DNA of 64,000 nt from JAFALK01 sp042701975 (GTDB lineage: Bacteria; Pseudomonadota; Gammaproteobacteria; Burkholderiales; Burkholderiaceae_C): positions 682,001-746,000 of the forward strand of contig CP170561.1 in assembly GCA_042701975.1 (NCBI GenBank). The letters are read 5' to 3'. A model generated the notes under the pieces. That model saw only the letters and a list, made by a program, of their open reading frames with translations, had not been told where the DNA came from and ran no database searches. The position numbers and the translations under genes were made by a program. Positions within the stretch are counted from its first letter, which is position 1. Each line of letters begins with the position of its first letter. Positions 8,460-16,277 of this stretch are shown piece by piece.

Positions 8460-9475
8460 CAGGAACTCCCGCCGGGATCGGGTGGCGGTTCGGGGTCGCC
8501 GAACAGCAGCATGAGGTTGACGCCCTGGCGCTGGAAGCCGGCTTCGGAGATGAGCATGTCCAGCGTCAGTGAGGCGAGGTCGTCGGCGATGGGCTCGACG
8601 TATTGATCGCGCTCCATGTGCACGATCTTGAGGTAGTGGCTGCACGGGTCGCAGCACTCGACTTCGACGGCGGGCTGACCCGTGTCATCGTCCGCCACGT
8701 CCGCTTCGTGCCCGCGCAGCGACTGAAAGCTGATGCCCTTGGTGCCCTCGCAGTGCGTGCACTTGATGCGCACGTAATGCCATTCGGTGGAGCACAGGCT
8801 GCAGGCCAGGTAGCGCCAGCCCGAGCCTTCGGCGCCCATGCGGGTGACGCTGGCGGTCGGCCGCGAGCCGCAGCAGGGGCAGGAGAGCGGATCGTCGATG
8901 CGGCCAAAGGGTGCGACGCGGTCGCCGCCGTACTCGGCCTGGGTCTGCGTGACAAGCCGGGTCCAGTGCAGCTGCAGCGCCGCGGCGATCAAGGGCGCGG
9001 TGCCGAGATCCAGGCCCAGCATCACGCCGTTCAGCAGTCGGTCGGCCTGCTGCTGCACCTCTTCGGCATCGGCCCGGGCCAGGCGCAGGATGGTCTCGCG
9101 TGCGGGGCCTTGTGGCGTGCGTTCGGCCAGCGTCTGCATCATCACGCGCAGCTCGCCGAGCCAGTCACCGTCGCGCGGCCAGCTGGCGGGATCGAACAAC
9201 GGCCGGCCTTCATTGGCCGCCGCCTCGACCTGCGCCCGCGTGGGCAGCGCGGCGCCGAAAGGGCGCTTGAAGTGCCGGTCCTGCACCTCCACCAGCTCGG
9301 CACAGAACAACAGGTAGTCGCGCATCGCATGATTGGCCGCGAGCTGGCGGAGTCGTATGGCGCGTTCGGCGAACACCCCCGCTTGCGGCAAGCGCAGGAA
9401 GCTCACCCGCTCGCCCGCGCGAACGGCGATCTCCTCAGGGGAGAGCAAGGGGGTGCCGGCGGTGATGGTGCTCAT
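8459..9475 (-). CDS. fdhE: formate dehydrogenase accessory protein FdhE
   Basis: 338 residues. The second half holds the rubredoxin-like metal sites of FdhE: CPCCGSRP, CSLCSTEW, CTHCEGTKG and CDPCSHYLK, eight cysteines in four CxxC pairs. The KCTHCEGTKGISF and EVECCDPCSHYLKI blocks are characteristic. FdhE is a cytoplasmic protein that binds the catalytic subunit of the respiratory formate dehydrogenases and is needed for their activity. It lies 10 nt downstream of fdoI and shares a base with selA, so the maturation factor is produced together with its client enzyme and the Sec-insertion genes. Confidence 0.95.
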   Translation of the reverse strand: MSTITAGTPLLSPEEIAVRAGERVSFLRLPQAGVFAERAIRLRQLAANHAMRDYLLFCAELVEVQDRHFKRPFGAALPTRAQVEAAANEGRPLFDPASWPRDGDWLGELRVMMQTLAERTPQGPARETILRLARADAEEVQQQADRLLNGVMLGLDLGTAPLIAAALQLHWTRLVTQTQAEYGGDRVAPFGRIDDPLSCPCCGSRPTASVTRMGAEGSGWRYLACSLCSTEWHYVRIKCTHCEGTKGISFQSLRGHEADVADDDTGQPAVEVECCDPCSHYLKIVHMERDQYVEPIADDLASLTLDMLISEAGFQRQGVNLMLLFGDPEPPPDPGGSS

Positions 9476-9485
9476 TTGCGGATCG

Positions 9486-10124
9486 TCATTTGCTGCCGCT
9501 GCGTTTCACGTCCTGGTACCAAGCTGAGTGGTTCTGGCGCGCCCAGGCATCGGTCACCGTTCCGCGCGTCATGGCTCGCAGTGTGCCCTTGACCCAGATC
9601 GCCGCATAGATGTGGACGATGACCGAGAGGATCAGCACCACGGCCGAGGCGGCGTGCACGACCACGGCGATGCGCCGCAGCAGGATCGGGAAGTAGTTGG
9701 CAAACCACGGCTGCCAGAACATGAAGCCGGTGATGAGCAGGAGCACCAGGCAGATCGAGAAGCTCCAGAACACGAGCTTCTGGCCGGCGTTGTACTTGCC
9801 GGCCGGCGGCATGCCCTGTTTGTCGCCCCGGAGCATCTGCCCGGCCTGGTTCATCCACTGGCGGTCGGCATCCGTCATGCGGTTGGCGCGGCGCAGCTTG
9901 AAGAACAGCAGCGCAAAGCCCAGCACCATCAGCAGCCCGAAGAAGGGATGGAGGATGCGGGCCCACACGCCGCCGCCGAAGAGGCTGCTGAGGAAGAAGA
10001 AGGCCGGATGGAAAAAGGCCAGGCCCGAGAGCGCTGCGCAGAAGAACAGCAGCACCACGAACCAGTGCTTCATCCGGTCGCCGTCCTCATAACGGCGGAT
10101 TTCGTTGGACTTGAGCGGTTTCAT
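9486..10124 (-). CDS. fdoI: formate dehydrogenase-O cytochrome b556 subunit
   Basis: 212 residues with four hydrophobic membrane segments separated by short loops. The family signature is visible: RYEDGDRMKHWFVVLLFF at the start, with the first heme-binding His in MKHW, ILHPFFGL in helix 2, and VVHAASAVVLILSVIVHIYAA in the last helices. FdoI/FdnI carries two b hemes and passes electrons from the iron-sulfur subunit to quinone. The start overlaps the fdoH stop by 4 nt. Residues HIYAAIWVKGTLRAM near the C-terminus match the E. coli subunits in pattern. Confidence 0.94.
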   Translation of the reverse strand: MKPLKSNEIRRYEDGDRMKHWFVVLLFFCAALSGLAFFHPAFFFLSSLFGGGVWARILHPFFGLLMVLGFALLFFKLRRANRMTDADRQWMNQAGQMLRGDKQGMPPAGKYNAGQKLVFWSFSICLVLLLITGFMFWQPWFANYFPILLRRIAVVVHAASAVVLILSVIVHIYAAIWVKGTLRAMTRGTVTDAWARQNHSAWYQDVKRSGSK

Positions 10125-11002
10125 GCCTTGTCCTCCTCGCGCTCACCTTCCACCTCGATCGGGCCGACCTTCATGTAGTGGAAGAAGCCGCCCACCACCG
10201 CGCCGATCATGGCCAGCACGGCCAGTGGCTTGGCCACGCCCTTCCAGAGCGCCACCAGCGGGCTGATGCTCGGGTTGGCCGGCAGGCCGCTGTAGATCTC
10301 GGGCTTGTCGGCGTGCTGCAGCACGTAGACGACGTGCGTGCCGCCCACGCCTGAAGGGTCGTACACGCCGGCGTTCTCGTAGCCGCGCTCCTTCAGGTCG
10401 GCCACGCGCTCGGCGCCGAAGTCCAGCATGTCTTCCTTGGCCCCGAAGCGGATGGCGCCGGTGGGGCAGGCCTTCACGCAAGCCGGCTCCAGGCCCACGC
10501 CGACGCGGTCCGAACACAGGCTGCACTTGTAGGCCTTGCTGTCGGTCTTGGAGATGCGCGGCACGTCGAAGGGGCAGCCGGTCACGCAGTTGCCGCAGCC
10601 GATGCAGTGCTCGGAGATGAAGTCCACGATGCCGTTCGTGTACTTCACGATGGCGCCGGGCGCGGGGCAGGCCTTGAGGCAGCCCGGGTCCTCGCAGTGC
10701 ATGCAGCCGTCCTTGCGGATCAGCCATTCGAGCTTGTTCTCGACGACTTCCACCTCGGCGTAGCGCATCACCGTCCACGACTCGGCGGAGAGATCGCGCG
10801 GGTTGTCGTAGGTGCCGACGTTGCTGCCCACGTCGTCGCGCAGGTCGTTCCACTGCATGCACGCCACCTGGCAGGCCTTGCAGCCGATGCAGGAGGACAC
10901 ATCGATCAGCTTGGCGACTTCGGTGACGTGCTGGCGCGCATCGGGGCTCGGCGTGGTGGTGGCCGAGCGCTTGGCGATATCGAGAGATTGGAGTGAAGAC
11001 AT
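10121..11002 (-). CDS. fdoH: formate dehydrogenase-O iron-sulfur (beta) subunit
   Basis: 293 residues. Four ferredoxin-type cysteine clusters are visible: CIGCKACQVACMQW, CMHCEDPGCLKACPAPGA, CIGCGNCVTGCPFDVPR and CSLCSDRVGVGLEPACVKAC, enough for four [4Fe-4S] centres. A single C-terminal membrane helix (around PLAVLAMIGAVVGGFFHYM) anchors the subunit, as in E. coli FdnH/FdoH. It relays electrons from the selenium-molybdenum subunit to the cytochrome b. The gene starts 9 nt after the fdoG stop and overlaps fdoI by 4 nt. Confidence 0.96.
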   Translation of the reverse strand: MSSLQSLDIAKRSATTTPSPDARQHVTEVAKLIDVSSCIGCKACQVACMQWNDLRDDVGSNVGTYDNPRDLSAESWTVMRYAEVEVVENKLEWLIRKDGCMHCEDPGCLKACPAPGAIVKYTNGIVDFISEHCIGCGNCVTGCPFDVPRISKTDSKAYKCSLCSDRVGVGLEPACVKACPTGAIRFGAKEDMLDFGAERVADLKERGYENAGVYDPSGVGGTHVVYVLQHADKPEIYSGLPANPSISPLVALWKGVAKPLAVLAMIGAVVGGFFHYMKVGPIEVEGEREEDKA

Positions 11003-11011
11003 GGTGGGACC

Positions 11012-14000
11012 TCACGCTTTCTCGATGTTCACGGTGAACGCCTTGTACTCGGGCGTCTGCGTGTTCGCGTCGCCCACGAAGGGCGTCAGCGTGTTGACCA
11101 GATAGCCGGGCTTGGCCAGGCCGACGAAGCCCCAGTGGTTGGGCAGGCCCACCGTGTGGATCTTCTTGCCATCGACCTCCAGCACCGGGATGCGCTTGGT
11201 CACCACCGCCACGGCCTTGATGAAGCCGCGCTTGGAGCTGACCTTGACCTCGCCGCCGTTGGCGATGCCCTTCTCCTTGGCCAGTTCCTCGCTGATCTCC
11301 ACAAACTGCTGCGGCTGGATGATGGCCGAGGTGTCGACGTTCTTGGTCCAGTAGTGGAAGTGCTCCGTCAGGCGGTAGCTCGTGGCCACATACGGGAACT
11401 GATCCGGCGTGCCCAGCAACTCGCGGTCGCCCTTGAACATGCGCGCCGCCGGGTTGTTCTTGGCCTTGGGGTTGGTGTTCATCGGGTTGCCGGGGATCGG
11501 CGACTCGAAAGGCTCGTAGTGCTCGGGCAGCGGGCCGTCCACCATGCCGCTGGGCGCGAAGAGGCGAGCCACACCCTCGGCGGTCATGATGAAGGGACGG
11601 ACCGCGTCTTCGTCGCCCGGGTTGGCGTCGGGGCGGATGTCGGGCACGTCGGAGCCGGCCCACTTCTCACCGGTCCAGCTGACCAGCTTGCGTTTCGGGC
11701 CCCAGGGCTTGCCAGCGGGATCGGCGGAAGCGGCGTTGTAGAGGATGCGCCGGTTCGCCGGCCAGGCCCAGGCCCAGTTCAGCGTCTGGCCGATGCCGAA
11801 GGGGTCGCTGTTGTCGCGCCGGGCCATCTGGTTGCCGGCCTGCGTCCAAGCCCCTGCGTAGATCCAGCAGCCGCAGGCGGTCGTGCCGTCGTCGCGCAGC
11901 ATGGCAAAGCCGGGCACCTGTTCGCCAGCCTTGACCAAGACCTTGGTGGCGTCCTTCGGGTCCGTCACGTCGGCCAGGGCCTTGCCGTTGTACTCCATGG
12001 CGAGCTCTTCCGCGGACGGGCTCCTGGGAATCTTGTAGGGCCAGGTCAGGTTGACGATGGGGTCGGGGAAGGCGCCGCCGTCCTTGACGTAGGCAGCCTT
12101 GATGCGCAGGAACAGCTCGGCAATGATTTCCGCATCACCCTTGGCCTCGCCGGGCGGTGGCGCGCCGTTCCAGTGCCACTGCAGCCAGCGGCCGGAGTTG
12201 GTCAGCGAGCCGTCTTCTTCAGCAAAGCAGGTGCTGGGGAAGCGGAAGACGGTGGTCTGGATCTCCTCGCTCTTCACGTCGTTGTGCTCGCCGAAGTTCT
12301 TCCAGAACTCGGCCGTCTCGGTGTTGAGCGGATCGATGATGACGAGGAACTTCAGCTTGGACAGGCTGTCGACGATCTTCTTCTTGTTGGGGAAGGAGCC
12401 GACGGGGTTGAAGCCCTGGCAGATGTAGCCGTTGACCTTGCCCTGGTTCATCAGCTCGAAGGTCTGCAGCACGTCATAGCCCTTGTCCCACTTGGGCAGG
12501 TAGTGGTAGGCCCATTCGTTCTCCTTCGTGGCGGCCTTGCCCCACCAGGACTTTTGCAGGCTGACGAAGAACTTGGGGTAGTTCTGCCAGTAGCTCATCT
12601 GGTTGGGCCGCAGGGGCTTGAGCGCGCGCGTCTTGTAATACGTGTCCAGATCCTGCTCAGCGTCCTTGGCGAGCGTCATGTAGCCGGGCAGCGAGGTGGA
12701 GAGCAGGCCCAGGTCAGTCAGCCCCTGGATGTTGCTGTGGCCGCGCAGCGCGTTCATGCCGCCGCCGGCCTGGCCGATATTGCCCAGCAGCAGCTGCACG
12801 ATGGCGCCGGTGCGGATCATCTGCGAGCCGTAGCTGTGCTGCGTCCAGCCCAGCGCGTACATGATGGTCATCACCTTGCCGGGTGCGGCAGTGCCGGCGA
12901 TCATCTCGCAGCACTTGAGGAACTTGTCCTTGGGCGTGCCGGTGACCTTGCTCACCATCTCGGGCGTGTAGCGCGCGTAGTGCTTCTTCATGATCTGCAG
13001 CACGCAGCGCGGGTGCTCGAAAGTGGGATCGACCTTGGCAAAGCCCTTGTCGTCCATCTCGTAGGCCCACGAGGCGTTGTTGTAGCTGCGTTTCTCTTCG
13101 TTGTAGCCGCTGAAGAGCCCGTTGTCGAAGCTGTAGCCCTCGCCAATGATGAAGCTGGCGTTGGTGTAGTGCTTGACGTAGTCGTGCTGGATCTTGTCGT
13201 TAGAGAGCAGGTAGTGAATGACGCCGCCGAGGAAGGCGATGTCGGAGCCCGCGCGGATCGGCGCGTAGTAGTCGCTCATGGCGGCCGAGCGTGTGAAGCG
13301 CGGGTCCACCACCAGCAGCTTGGCCTTGTTGTGATGCTTGGCCTCGATCACCCACTTGAAGCCGCAGGGGTGGGCCTCGGCGGCATTGCCGCCCATGATG
13401 AGCACCAGATCGGCATTCTTGATGTCGACCCAGTGATTGGTCATCGCACCGCGACCGAACGTCGGGGCCAGACTGGCCACCGTAGGTCCGTGTCAGACGC
13501 GCGCCTGGTTGTCGAAGGCCAGCATCCCCATCGAGCGCATCGCCTTGTGGGTGATGTAGCCCGACTCGTTGGAGGATGCGGAGGCGCAGAGCATGCCCGT
13601 GGTCAGCCAGCGGTTCACCGTCTTGCCGTCGGCATTGGCGGCGATGAAGTTGGCGTCGCGATCGGTCTTCATCAGCTTGGCAACGCGATCCAGCGCTTCA
13701 TCCCAGCTGACGCGCTTCCACGCTGAAGCGCCCGGCTCGCGGACCTGCGGCCACTTGAGGCGATTCGGCGAGTGCACGAAGTCCAGCAGGCCGGCGCCCT
13801 TGGGGCACAGCGTGCCGCGGTTGACCGGGTGGTCCGGGTCGCCTTCGATGTGGATGATCTCGGCCGTCACGTTCTTGGCCTTGTCGCCAAGCCCGTACAT
13901 GATGATGCCGCAGCCTACCGAGCAATACGGGCAGGTGTTGCGGGTCTCGGTCGTCCGGGCGAGCTTGAAGTTGCGCGTCTCGGCCAGTGCGGCCGTGGGC

Positions 14001-14080
14001 GAGAACCCCAACGCGACGAGGCTGGATCCGACGAGTCCTGCCCCACTCACCCGGAAGAACTGCCTCCGGTTCATGTCCAT
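11012..14080 (-). CDS. fdoG: formate dehydrogenase-O alpha subunit, selenoprotein (Sec196)
   Basis: One gene of 1022 residues interrupted by an in-frame UGA at 13493-13495 that decodes selenocysteine 196. The local sequence NQARV-U-HGPTVASLAPTFG is the FdnG/FdoG active site, and position 196 equals that of E. coli FdnG. The Tat signal MDMNRRQFFRVSG, the [4Fe-4S] ligands Cys50, Cys53, Cys57 and Cys92, and the GRGAMTNHW and MGGNAAEAHPCGFKW motifs of the molybdopterin domain follow. It oxidises formate in the periplasm. The first ATG (14080) is preceded by GGAG at 10 nt. A SECIS hairpin follows the UGA, and selA, selB and selC lie downstream in the same direction. Confidence 0.97.
13463..13482 (-). 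promoter_or_regulatory. SECIS hairpin for fdoG selenocysteine insertion
   Basis: Counting the U of UGA as base 1, the RNA pairs C14-G33, G15-C32 and G16-C31, leaves U17 bulged, then pairs G18-C30, G19-C29, C20-G28 and C21-G27. The five-base loop is AGUCU, with G23 and U24. These are the same numbered positions (bulged U17, loop G23 U24) reported as SelB contacts in E. coli fdhF. All bases are also codons of fdoG. Confidence 0.93.
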
Positions 14081-14227
14081 ACAGTGCGTCTCCTGCGTCT
14101 TTGCCGGGCTGCTGCACCCGAGCCTTTACACGGCCGTCACGCGACACCAGGACTGATTTCTTCACAAAGCCGCGGGTTTGTCCAGTGCGGCGTTCGTGCA
14201 TGCGAACGGCTGCGCTGAACGAGGCCT

Positions 14228-14764
14228 TCAGAGCGCCTTGGACAGCACGTGGTTCTCGTGCCGTTCGCGGTCCATGTCAAACCAGGTGGCGCCGACCTGG
14301 GCATAGCCACGCCGCTCGTAGAAGCGCATCGCGCGCACGTTGTGGATCCAGACCGAGCACCACAGCGCGTCCGCCCCGCCTTGGGCAGCCAGCTCCTCGG
14401 CCTCGTGCAGCAGCAGCCCGCCCACGCGCTGGCCGAGGAAGGGCCGCTGCACGTAAAGACGTTCCAGCTCGGCCGGATGCTGGCGGCCGATGACGCTTGC
14501 CTGCGGCGTCTTGTAGCGCAGCTGGGCAAAGCCGACCAGGTGACCGTTCAGCTCGGCCACCACGATGCGCGTGTCTGAACGAGCCAGATGCGCCTGCATC
14601 GCGCCCGTGGAGAAGCTGCGCCGCACCTCCTCGGCCATCACCGGGCGGATGCCGGCCACGGCATAGGTGTCGAGCCAGACCTGACTGCCCAGCGCGCCCA
14701 GCGTGAGCGCGTCTTCAGGGACGGCGAGTCGGAATCCAAGCATGCTGCCGCTGGTGTTCGTCAT
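14228..14764 (-). CDS. GNAT family N-acetyltransferase
   Basis: 178 residues with a single GNAT domain. Visible elements are an N-terminal LAVPEDALTLGALGSQVW strand-helix, the acetyl-CoA binding region ERLYVQRPFLGQRVGGLLL (a variant of the Q/RxxGxG/A loop) and a C-terminal NVRAMRFYERRGYAQVGA segment typical of the fold. The acceptor cannot be told from sequence. The start overlaps the stop of the M28 peptidase gene by 4 nt, so the two are co-translated. Downstream toward fdoG lies a 147-bp gap with a 6-bp inverted repeat (CGTTCG/CGAACG, 14191-14208) of unclear role. Confidence 0.88.
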   Translation of the reverse strand: MTNTSGSMLGFRLAVPEDALTLGALGSQVWLDTYAVAGIRPVMAEEVRRSFSTGAMQAHLARSDTRIVVAELNGHLVGFAQLRYKTPQASVIGRQHPAELERLYVQRPFLGQRVGGLLLHEAEELAAQGGADALWCSVWIHNVRAMRFYERRGYAQVGATWFDMDRERHENHVLSKAL

Positions 14765-16179
14765 TTGCGCAGCGGCAGCGGATAGCTGGCCAGGCTGGCT
14801 TCGCCGCTGGCGCCCAGGGCCTGCACGCCGAAGATGACGTTGTCCTTGGACACCGGCAGGCGCGCCTGCGCCACCTTGCCCACGTCGCGGCTGTGCTGCC
14901 AGGCGGGCGAGCCCGGGCTGCGCCAGACGATGCGATAGCCGACAACGGCCGGATCGCTGCTCGGCTGCCAGCTCAGCGTGGTGTCGTTGGTGAGCTCCAC
15001 CGCTTCGAGCCTGACCTCTCGCGGGGCGGCCGGCGCGACGGCCAGCGCGCCAAGCGCCGCGGCGTTGACGCGCGCCACATCGGCCACGTAGGCAAAGTCC
15101 ACGAACTCGGGCAGGTCGCCGTAGACGCGACCGTTCTCGGTGCGCAGGTTCTGGTGCTGGTGGTCGAAGTTCTCCACCGGCTCGCTCATGCGCACGGCCG
15201 CGAAGCCGCGCTCGAGGAAGGGGATGTGGTCGCCGCCACGCAGGTAGCGGTCGCGGCGCTGGATCAGCTCGACGGTGAAGCCGCGCACATAGCGCTCACC
15301 GGCGGACTTGATGTGGCGGCCCAGCTCATCGGTCGGCAGATCGCGCACGGCACCGGCCTGCAGCAGCTGGCGCAGCTTCTTGTAGTTGGCCTCGACGCCG
15401 GCTTGCTCCTCCGGCGTGGCGCGCGCGTCCTTGCGGGGGGCGAGGTAGTCACGCGCAAGCGGGTCCATGCCTTCGGCGAAGAGGCGCACGAGCCTGGGCT
15501 GGTGCTCGCCCTTGTCGCCATGGGCCGAGCCGATGATGTCGTTGGTGATCATGGCCTCCACGTTCAGGTCCTTGCGCGCGGCCTCGCGGGCCCATTGCGC
15601 GGCGCCCAGCAGGCCTTGCTCCTCGCCGGGAACGGCCATGAAGACCAGCGTGGCGTCGTAGCTCTGGCCCGCCATCGCGCAAGCCAGCTCCATGACGGCG
15701 GCAGTGCCCGAAGCGTCGTCGTTGGCGCCCGGCGCCTCGCCCGTGGCATCCATCACGTCGGTGTTGCGCGAGTCGTAGTGGCCGCTGACGACCAGCAGGC
15801 GATCCTTGGAAGCCGGCGAGGTGCCCGGCAGCACGGCCACCACGTTGACCAGCTCATGCGGGGCCGGCATGCGCGCGCCGGCGGGCTCGACGAAGGACTC
15901 CATGCTGACTTGCAGCCGGCCGCCGTTCGCCTTGGAGCAGGCCTCGAGCTCCGCTGCGATCCAGCGCCGGGCGGCGCCGATGCCGCGGGTCTCGGACTGC
16001 GTCTCCGACAGCGTGTGGCGCGTGCCGAAGGCGGCGAGCTTGCGGATGCGCTGTTCGATGCGCTCAGCCGAGATCTGCGCCACCGCCTGCTGAACGCGCG
16101 GATCAAAGGTGGAGGGCTCGGCCGCCGGTGCAGACGCCGCCGCGGCCGCCATCCAGGCAGCCAGTGCAACTCGCTTCAT
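14761..16179 (-). CDS. secreted M28 family aminopeptidase with C-terminal Fn3-like domain
   Basis: 472 residues with a cleavable signal peptide (…AASAPAAEPS). The M28 zinc ligands can be read in order: His in VVSGHYDSR, Asp in GANDDASGTAA, the Glu-Glu pair in AVPGEEQGLLGA, Asp in MITNDIIGSAHG and the final His in FDHQHQNLR. The last ~95 residues (from about LEAVELTNDTTLSW) look like a fibronectin type III-like module. Family members release N-terminal amino acids from peptides outside the cytoplasm. It is divergent from the EF-G-like gene (98-bp gap) and coupled to the GNAT gene downstream. Confidence 0.9.
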   Translation of the reverse strand: MKRVALAAWMAAAAASAPAAEPSTFDPRVQQAVAQISAERIEQRIRKLAAFGTRHTLSETQSETRGIGAARRWIAAELEACSKANGGRLQVSMESFVEPAGARMPAPHELVNVVAVLPGTSPASKDRLLVVSGHYDSRNTDVMDATGEAPGANDDASGTAAVMELACAMAGQSYDATLVFMAVPGEEQGLLGAAQWAREAARKDLNVEAMITNDIIGSAHGDKGEHQPRLVRLFAEGMDPLARDYLAPRKDARATPEEQAGVEANYKKLRQLLQAGAVRDLPTDELGRHIKSAGERYVRGFTVELIQRRDRYLRGGDHIPFLERGFAAVRMSEPVENFDHQHQNLRTENGRVYGDLPEFVDFAYVADVARVNAAALGALAVAPAAPREVRLEAVELTNDTTLSWQPSSDPAVVGYRIVWRSPGSPAWQHSRDVGKVAQARLPVSKDNVIFGVQALGASGEASLASYPLPLRK

Positions 16180-16277
16180 GTCAGTCCTTTCGAGGTGGCG
16201 CGATTCTGCCTTCCCCCTTGCCGAGTGCCCGGCATTGGCCTACGCTGGCTCCGCACCCAGCTCAAAGGAGACAAGCC

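Noticed and set aside
11135..13726. 863-codon open frame on the plus strand across fdoG
   Set aside because: It is the GC-rich antisense shadow of fdoG, with low-complexity His/Arg/Gly composition and no domain. Similar long shadows oppose mdtB (39033-43583) and mdtC (43871-46729).
11012..14080. fdoG as a frameshifted or nonsense-mutated pseudogene (two frames split at 13493)
   Set aside because: The break is a single UGA in the same frame at the known Sec position, followed by a SECIS hairpin and in the same operon as selA, selB and selC.
14191..14208. CGTTCG/CGAACG inverted repeat as a terminator of the GNAT gene
   Set aside because: Only 6 bp per arm and no T-run; left as a note only.
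14100..14227. FNR-type site upstream of fdoG
   Set aside because: A TTGTG…ATCAG pair is present on the minus strand, but the spacing is one base too long and the left half-site matches poorly.
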